The notes under the pieces are model-generated. The model searched no databases. It was not told where the DNA came from and was given only the letters and a program-made list of their open reading frames with translations. Both the position numbers and the translations under genes were made by a program. A DNA stretch of 11,689 nucleotides from an uncultured Gemmatimonadota bacterium (GTDB lineage: Bacteria > Gemmatimonadota > Gemmatimonadetes > Gemmatimonadales > GWC2-71-9), in NCBI GenBank assembly GCA_913009915.1, contig CAJVYZ010000031.1, positions 1 to 11,689 on the forward strand, in the 5' to 3' direction. Position 1 is the stretch's first letter; each line of letters starts with the position of its first letter. Positions 7,279-11,689 of the stretch are shown in pieces.

Positions 7279-8808
7279 TTAGTGGCGGAACTGACGGGTG
7301 CCTGTCAGTACCATGGCCATGCCGTGCTTGTCGGCTGCGGCGATGACCTCTTCGTCGCGGATGGATCCGCCGGGTTGGATGATGGCTGTGACGCCGACCC
7401 TGGCGGCCTCCTCCACTCCATCGGGGAAGGGAAAGAATCCATCGGAAGCCAGGACGCTCCCGGTCGGATCGTGTCCCAACTGGGCGGCCTTGTGGGCCGC
7501 AAGGAACGCGGCATCCACCCGGCTGGTTAGCCCGCCGCCGATGCCGATGGCGGTTTCGTTCTTGGCCATGACGATGGCGTTGGACTTGACCGGCGCCGAG
7601 GCGGTCCAGGCGAACCGGAGGTCGATCCACTCCTGTTCGGTGGGAGCACGGTCGGTGGCCACGCGCCACTTGTCTTCGTTGCGATCGAACTGGAAGCGGT
7701 CCTGGACAAAGAACCGGGCGCGGACGTATTTGGTTTCCAGGCCCCGTTCGCCTCTGTCCGAGGGGATCTCCACCAACCGGAGGTTTCTCTTGGTTCGCAG
7801 CACGGCCAGCGCCTGGTCGTGAAAACTCGGCGCGGCAATGACTTCCAGGAACAACCCGACCATGGCATTGGCGGCTTCCTCGTCTACTACTGTGTTGTAG
7901 GCTACCACGCCCCCGAACGCCGACACCGGGTCTGTCGACAAAGCCTTGGTGAAGGCGTCGGCCGCGCTGTTCCCCAGGGCGATCCCGCAGGGCGAGGTGT
8001 GCTTGATGATGGCGCACGCCGGGCGGGAGGACCACAAGGAAGCCGCCGTCACTGCCGAGTCCATGTCGAGAATGTTGTTGTACGACAGTTCCTTGCCGTG
8101 AAGCTGCTTCATGTCGCGGATGCCGCGCTGTTCTTCGGTAACGTACAGCGCCGCCCGTTGCGAAGGGTTCTCGCCGTAGCGCAGCGTCAGCTGGCGTTCG
8201 AAGGTGCCGCCGAGCAGTCGGGGCAACTCGTCTTCCTCGGTGGGGAGGTATCGGGCGATGGTGGCGTCGTATTCGGAGGTGTGGGAAAACACCTTGGCCG
8301 CCATGTTTTGCCGGAAGTCATGCGACAGGTCGTCTGCCTTCAAGCGCTCGAGTACCGTGTCGTAATCGGTCGGATCCACCACGGGGAGGACCCACTGGTG
8401 ATTCTTTGCGGCCGAACGCAACAACGACGGTCCACCGATGTCGATGTTCTCGATGGCGTCGTCGAAGTTCACGTCCACCTTGGCGATGGTGGCACGGAAT
8501 GGGTAGAGATTGACCACCACCAGATCGATGGGCGTGATGCCGTGTTCTTTCAGCGTCGCCAGGTGCTGCGGCGTATCGCGCCGGGCCAGGATGGCGCCGT
8601 GGATGAGTGGGTGGAGGGTCTTGACGCGGCCGTCCAGCATTTCCGGGAAGCCGGTTACGGCGTCGACCGCGGTAACCGCCAGGCCGGAATCGACCAGCAA
8701 CTGCTTGGTGCCACCCGTGGAGAGGATGTCCCACCCCAGGTCGATCAGGCCACGGGTAAACTGGACAACACCGCGTTTGTCACTCACGGAGATCAACGCA
8801 CGGGGCAT
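7279..8808 (-). CDS. purH: Bifunctional AICAR transformylase/IMP cyclohydrolase
   Basis: A 509-residue enzyme for the last two steps of IMP synthesis: formylation of AICAR with 10-formyl-THF, then ring closure to IMP. The N-terminal MGS-like cyclohydrolase domain (about 1-150) shows LISVSDKRG, STGGT (30-34), DGRVKTLHPLIHGAIL (59-74) and NLYPF (100-104). The transformylase domain (about 200-509) shows LRYGENPSQ (209-217), the catalytic pair Lys269-His270 in IIKHTSPCG, DPVSAFGG (293-300) and the standard C-terminus ending TRQFRH. The length is normal for PurH. ATG 8808 is chosen over earlier in-frame starts because the protein then begins with the family's usual ALISVSDK, and because a ribosome-binding site lies at the right distance. 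It follows purN by 10 bp, giving a two-gene purine unit inside the longer operon. Confidence 0.97.
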   Translation of the reverse strand: MPRALISVSDKRGVVQFTRGLIDLGWDILSTGGTKQLLVDSGLAVTAVDAVTGFPEMLDGRVKTLHPLIHGAILARRDTPQHLATLKEHGITPIDLVVVNLYPFRATIAKVDVNFDDAIENIDIGGPSLLRSAAKNHQWVLPVVDPTDYDTVLERLKADDLSHDFRQNMAAKVFSHTSEYDATIARYLPTEEDELPRLLGGTFERQLTLRYGENPSQRAALYVTEEQRGIRDMKQLHGKELSYNNILDMDSAVTAASLWSSRPACAIIKHTSPCGIALGNSAADAFTKALSTDPVSAFGGVVAYNTVVDEEAANAMVGLFLEVIAAPSFHDQALAVLRTKRNLRLVEIPSDRGERGLETKYVRARFFVQDRFQFDRNEDKWRVATDRAPTEQEWIDLRFAWTASAPVKSNAIVMAKNETAIGIGGGLTSRVDAAFLAAHKAAQLGHDPTGSVLASDGFFPFPDGVEEAARVGVTAIIQPGGSIRDEEVIAAADKHGMAMVLTGTRQFRH

Positions 8809-8815
8809 GCAACGG

Positions 8816-8820
8816 TCCTC
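8816..8820 (-). promoter_or_regulatory. purH ribosome binding site overlapping the purN stop
   Basis: GAGGA on the minus strand, 7 bases before the purH ATG, overlaps the purN stop codon (TGA at 8821-8819). It fixes the purH start at 8808 and suggests that purH translation is coupled to purN. Confidence 0.65.
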
Positions 8821-9427
8821 ACGATTCGAGTTCAGTCGGCGTCTCCGCCAACGGGACGGGGCTGCCGGCGCGCGCGGCGGCAACGACCACGGCCGGCAAC
8901 AGCGCGTGCTCGGTCGCCAACACCCGGGCCGCCAGCGTCTCGGGTGTGTCCCCGGTCAGCACCGCTACCCTTGATTGCGCCAGCACCGCGCCCCGGTCGT
9001 ATGCCTCGTCGACCAGGTGTACCGTAGCCCCGGTTTCCCTGGCGCCGCTGGCCAGTACCGCCTCGTGCACCCGGCGCCCATACATGCCCTGGCCCCCATG
9101 GAGCGGCAGCAGCGCCGGGTGGATGTTGAGCATGCGTCCGCGGTACCGAGATACTACCTGGGCGGGCACCAGCTTGAGGTACCCGGCCAGGACGATCAGA
9201 TCGACGTCCCGGCGGCCGCACCGGGTAATCCACTCCGTGGGGTCGGCCGGGTCGTCGAAGACTTCGGCCGGGATACCGGCGGCGCGAGCCTTCTCCAGCC
9301 CTCCAGCGGTGGCCCGGTTACTGAGTACCAGGGCGACCTCGGCATCTGGCTCATCCCGCAACCCCTCAATGAGCGCTGCCAGATTGCTCCCGCGACCCGA
9401 CACACACACGGCGACCCTGTACGACAT
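8819..9427 (-). CDS. purN: Phosphoribosylglycinamide formyltransferase (GART)
   Basis: A 202-residue cytoplasmic enzyme that formylates GAR using 10-formyl-THF, the third step of purine synthesis. Visible are the N-terminal phosphate-binding loop [11 protein letters not shown] (9-19) and the active-site residues Asn101 and His103 in [10 protein letters not shown] and Asp144 in [13 protein letters not shown], matching Asn106/His108/Asp144 of the E. coli enzyme. The segment [23 protein letters not shown] replaces the proteobacterial LLPSFPG-type loop. This GG-GMYG form is the one I know from Bacteroidota, which supports an FCB-group host. The frame stays open well upstream into gmhB, but ATG 9427 is the start because the fold begins YRVAVCVSG right there. 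No Shine-Dalgarno is seen before it. It lies 32 bp after gmhB and 10 bp before purH. Confidence 0.95.
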   Translation of the reverse strand: MSYRVAVCVSGRGSNLAALIEGLRDEPDAEVALVLSNRATAGGLEKARAAGIPAEVFDDPADPTEWITRCGRRDVDLIVLAGYLKLVPAQVVSRYRGRMLNIHPALLPLHGGQGMYGRRVHEAVLASGARETGATVHLVDEAYDRGAVLAQSRVAVLTGDTPETLAARVLATEHALLPAVVVAAARAGSPVPLAETPTELES

Positions 9428-9459
9428 GGGCGGGAAAATAAGGCAGGTAGGGAGAGAAG

Positions 9460-10023
9460 TCAGTCCCCGGTCGGCGCCGTGGCTTCGGCTACCCTGCTCG
9501 CCGCCTCCATGATGTCCTTGGCCTCTGGGATAGCGCTGTCCTGCGCCCCCGTTCGATGTTCCTGGCCGTACCCGGTCAGCACCAGGATCGCCCGGCCACC
9601 GAAGGCCTCGGCGGGACGAAGATCGGAGAGCCGATCTCCCACCCACCAACTCCCGGCCATGTCGAGATCCAGGTCGCGTTCGGCATCGCGATATAACCGG
9701 GTCCCCGGTTTGCGGCAATCGCACGGGTCGTCGTCGGTCGGGGAGTGGGGGCAGTAGTAGCTGGCGTCGACGCCGGCACCGTCTTGGGCCAGGAGTTCTT
9801 CGACCCGCGTTTGGACGCGCCGGTAGTCGTCGTGGGTCAGCAGTCCGCGACCGATTCCCGATTGGTTGGTGACGATGACGATGGCGAACCCTGCTTGGGC
9901 CATCCGTGCCAGGGCCTCGCCGGCCCCTGGGAGAAGACGCACGTCGTCAGGGTTCTTGAGGAACCCGGGATCGTCGACCAGCGTGCCATCCCGGTCCAGG
10001 AACACAGCCCGCCTGCGTGTCAT
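9460..10023 (-). CDS. gmhB: D-glycero-D-manno-heptose 1,7-bisphosphate 7-phosphatase
   Basis: A 187-residue HAD-superfamily phosphatase (HisB-N/GmhB type). It removes the 7-phosphate from heptose bisphosphate on the way to ADP- or GDP-heptose, a precursor for LPS core or glycan heptose. Visible are the catalytic DxD loop FLDRDGT (nucleophile Asp10, general acid Asp12), motif [12 protein letters not shown] (51-60), the zinc-binding set Cys91, His93, Cys101 and Cys103 in [17 protein letters not shown], and acidic motif VGDRLSD (Asp130, Asp134). The zinc loop separates GmhB from most other HADs. The exact sugar-phosphate anomer is not readable from sequence, and a related histidinol-phosphatase role is unlikely without HisB context. 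The start codon shares one base with the selA stop (TGATG), so translation is coupled. Heptose synthesis implies a Gram-negative envelope. Confidence 0.9.
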   Translation of the reverse strand: MTRRRAVFLDRDGTLVDDPGFLKNPDDVRLLPGAGEALARMAQAGFAIVIVTNQSGIGRGLLTHDDYRRVQTRVEELLAQDGAGVDASYYCPHSPTDDDPCDCRKPGTRLYRDAERDLDLDMAGSWWVGDRLSDLRPAEAFGGRAILVLTGYGQEHRTGAQDSAIPEAKDIMEAASRVAEATAPTGD

Positions 10024-11378
10024 CAGGCGACGGCCCGAGCCAGTGCGCTACCGACGAGTTCCAACGACTCGGCGGCGAGCGTTCGCGGGTCGAGCAGGAC
10101 CTTGTCATCTGCCACCCGTGCCACCACGGGTGTCTCTCCCACTCTGAGTCTTCTAAGGAGTTCCTTTGCCCCGAGTTGTCCCGGGGTCAGCTCCACCAGG
10201 GTGGTAGCCAAGGGGGCATCGGGGAAGGCCCCGCCGCCGACTGCGGAATGTCCGGGAACGGGTCGTGGCTCGAGCGAAGACGGACAGGCTGCCACCAGCG
10301 TGGCCGCCAGCGCTTTGAGGTCCTCGGCCGACAGCGTCAGCATGCGGAGAACGGGGATGTCGCTGAGTGCCTGATCCGGGTCGCGGTAGAGTGCCAGCGT
10401 AGCAGCCAAACCTGCCAGGGTGAACTTGTCGGCCCGGAGCGCCCGTGCCAGGGGGTTGCCGCGGCACCGGCCGATCAGGTCCGACCCACCCACCAGACAG
10501 CCTGCCTGGGGACCGCCGAGGAGCTTGTCGCCGCTGAACACCACCGCCGTGGCGCCGTTGGCGAGGGCCTGCTGCACTCGCGGTTCCCCCCAAAGCCCCC
10601 AGGCGCCGAGGTCTACCAGCAGGCCGCTGCCTACATCGTGTACGTAGGGCACCCCATACTGCGATGCCAGTTCCGCCAGTGCCGCCGGCTTCGGTGTGGC
10701 AACGAATCCGCTCTGTTCGAAGTTGGACCGGTGCACCGTCAGGACGGCCGCCGCCCCGGTGTCCAGCGCCGCCCGGTAATCGTCGAGATGGGTCCGGTTG
10801 GTGGTGCCGATTTCCAGCATCCGGGCGCCGCTCTTGGCGAGGATGTCGGGAATGCGGAACGAGCCGCCGATTTCGATGAGTTCCCCTCGAGAAATTACCA
10901 CATCCCGATGTTCGGCCGCCTCGTTGATCACCAGCGTCAACGCGCCGGCGGCGTTGTTGACGACCAGCGCGTCATCGGCTCCGGTGAGTTCGGTCAGCAG
11001 CGAGCGGCAGTGCGTCTGGCGGCTCCCGCGGATGCCCCGATCGAGGTCGAACTCGAGGGTGCTGTAGCCGCCTGCCACTTGGCGCATGGCCTCGATGGCG
11101 GCGGTGGCGAGCGGGGCCCGGCCGAGATTGGTGTGCAAGACCACGCCGGTGGCGTTGAGTACCGGCCGCAGGGTCGGCGTCATGCGGAGTTCAACCGCCG
11201 CCTGAACCTCGGCCGCCCAGTCATGGAGGGGAACCTCGTCGAGGCTGCGGGCCTGGTCGAGCACCTCCCGGATGGCTTCGACTACTACTGCCCTGGGTGT
11301 GTCGGCCAGGAGAGGACTCAACTCGGGGCTCCGCAGGAGCCGGTCGACTGACGGCAGTTGCCGTCGAGGGTCGGTCAT
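10023..11378 (-). CDS. selA: L-seryl-tRNA(Sec) selenium transferase
   Basis: A 451-residue PLP enzyme that converts Ser-tRNA(Sec) to Sec-tRNA(Sec) using selenophosphate, needed for UGA-encoded selenocysteine. It has an N-terminal tRNA-binding region (about 1-70) and a fold-type I PLP domain with VVLHTNLGRAPL (79-90), the VVNNAAGALTLV loop (139-150), the HRSNFEQSGF motif (216-225), HDVGSGLLVD (247-256) and the PLP lysine Lys285 in FSGDKLLGGPQAG, equivalent to Lys295 of E. coli. The length is normal for bacterial SelA. A good ribosome-binding site, 7 bp upstream, and an ATGA overlap with the preceding gene fix the start. No selB, selD or tRNA(Sec) gene is visible here, so the rest of the pathway must be elsewhere. 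Its presence implies that the host makes selenoproteins and that some UGA codons in its genome may be sense. Confidence 0.95.
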   Translation of the reverse strand: MTDPRRQLPSVDRLLRSPELSPLLADTPRAVVVEAIREVLDQARSLDEVPLHDWAAEVQAAVELRMTPTLRPVLNATGVVLHTNLGRAPLATAAIEAMRQVAGGYSTLEFDLDRGIRGSRQTHCRSLLTELTGADDALVVNNAAGALTLVINEAAEHRDVVISRGELIEIGGSFRIPDILAKSGARMLEIGTTNRTHLDDYRAALDTGAAAVLTVHRSNFEQSGFVATPKPAALAELASQYGVPYVHDVGSGLLVDLGAWGLWGEPRVQQALANGATAVVFSGDKLLGGPQAGCLVGGSDLIGRCRGNPLARALRADKFTLAGLAATLALYRDPDQALSDIPVLRMLTLSAEDLKALAATLVAACPSSLEPRPVPGHSAVGGGAFPDAPLATTLVELTPGQLGAKELLRRLRVGETPVVARVADDKVLLDPRTLAAESLELVGSALARAVA

Positions 11379-11689
11379 TGGTCGGCCACCTCGCTGCTGT
11401 CCGGTTGGGCGAGGCTATCGGGAGCGATGTCCAACGTGTCCCGAGGGGCCGGCGGGAGCGAGTCGTCCGGCACGGGCTCGGGAGGTGGTAGCGGCACGAT
11501 GAAGCCGGCCCCGCCCTCACCCTCGATACCGTTCACGTTGCGTATCCCGGCGGTGGCCAGGAAATATCGCCCGTCCGGCACCAGCGGTGTGGCGAGCCGG
11601 AGAATCAGTCTGTTGAACAGCTTGGGCCGCTCGTCCAGCAGCGACTGCATGGCCGTGTCGGTGGCCACCCCTCCCTTGTCGGGCTGTTC
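11375..11689 (-). CDS. C-terminal end of an Ig-like/proline-rich (probably exported) protein, partial
   Basis: The frame is open to the right edge of the window, so only the last 104 residues are visible (the 5' part is outside). The first half (RLILRLATPLVPDGRYFLATAGIRNVNGIEG) resembles the end of a bacterial Ig-like (Big_5/SbsA-type) domain, in which such AxPLxPxxxYxLxxxGIxNxxG strings recur. The tail is proline- and acid-rich and low in complexity (PLPPPEPVPDDSLPPAPRD...), typical of disordered ends of secreted or surface proteins. No signal peptide can be judged because the N-terminus is missing. Its TGA stop overlaps the selA start as ATGA (11378-11375), so it belongs to the same transcription unit. 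A GTG at 11668 is internal, not a likely start. The domain assignment is tentative. Confidence 0.6.
   Translation of the reverse strand, partial: EQPDKGGVATDTAMQSLLDERPKLFNRLILRLATPLVPDGRYFLATAGIRNVNGIEGEGGAGFIVPLPPPEPVPDDSLPPAPRDTLDIAPDSLAQPDSSEVADQ
11386..11392 (-). promoter_or_regulatory. selA ribosome binding site
   Basis: GAGGTGG on the minus strand, 7 bases before the selA ATG at 11378, lies within the end of the upstream gene. It supports the chosen selA start. Confidence 0.6.

Noticed and set aside
7819..9027. Long plus-strand open frame antisense to purH and purN
   Set aside because: It is a shadow of two unmistakable purine enzymes, with no domain recognised.
10017..11351. Long plus-strand open frame antisense to selA
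   Set aside because: SelA motifs run along the whole minus strand; the antisense protein has no recognisable domain.

Overview
This looks like the end of a metagenome or draft contig from an uncultured, GC-rich bacterium. The first 85 bases are not biological. They are a complete Illumina P7/index/Read-2 adapter preceded by a poly-T run, so real sequence starts at base 86. Lineage is inferred from gene content only. A DUF2723 membrane protein, a PurN of the form usual in Bacteroidota, a C-terminal Ig-like surface-protein tail, and an ABC ATPase / sigma-54 regulator / NtrY-like kinase cluster together suggest the FCB group, most plausibly Gemmatimonadota. Confidence in that is moderate.

Left block (238-3692, + strand): a LolD/MacB-type ABC ATPase with a GTG start, then a short AT-rich spacer holding an inverted repeat, then an NtrC-family response regulator and an NtrY-like membrane histidine kinase that overlap by 11 bp. 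This reads as an envelope or efflux ABC system beside a sigma-54 two-component pair. The matching permease is not in the window.

Right block (4977-11689, - strand): a tight gene series read right to left. It runs from the tail of an Ig-like/proline-rich protein, through selA (selenocysteyl-tRNA synthesis), gmhB (heptose phosphatase), purN and purH (purine synthesis), to a DUF2723 membrane protein. Junctions are 1-4 bp overlaps or gaps of 10-32 bp. No terminator-like signal was seen between these genes, so they are probably one transcription unit whose promoter lies beyond the right edge.

Middle (3688-5353): the most interesting part. The two blocks converge, but a toxin-antitoxin cassette (higB-higA) sits between them. 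The 3' end of the DUF2723 gene occurs twice, once intact at the end of the full gene (4969-5353) and once as a remnant against the kinase stop codon (3688-3883). The remnant lacks exactly 189 bp (63 codons, in frame) between two GCTCGAG repeats. Palindromes lie on both sides of higBA. The layout resembles a small mobile cassette inserted at, and rebuilding, the 3' end of a host gene. A strain-mosaic assembly error remains a serious alternative, given the adapter at the contig end.
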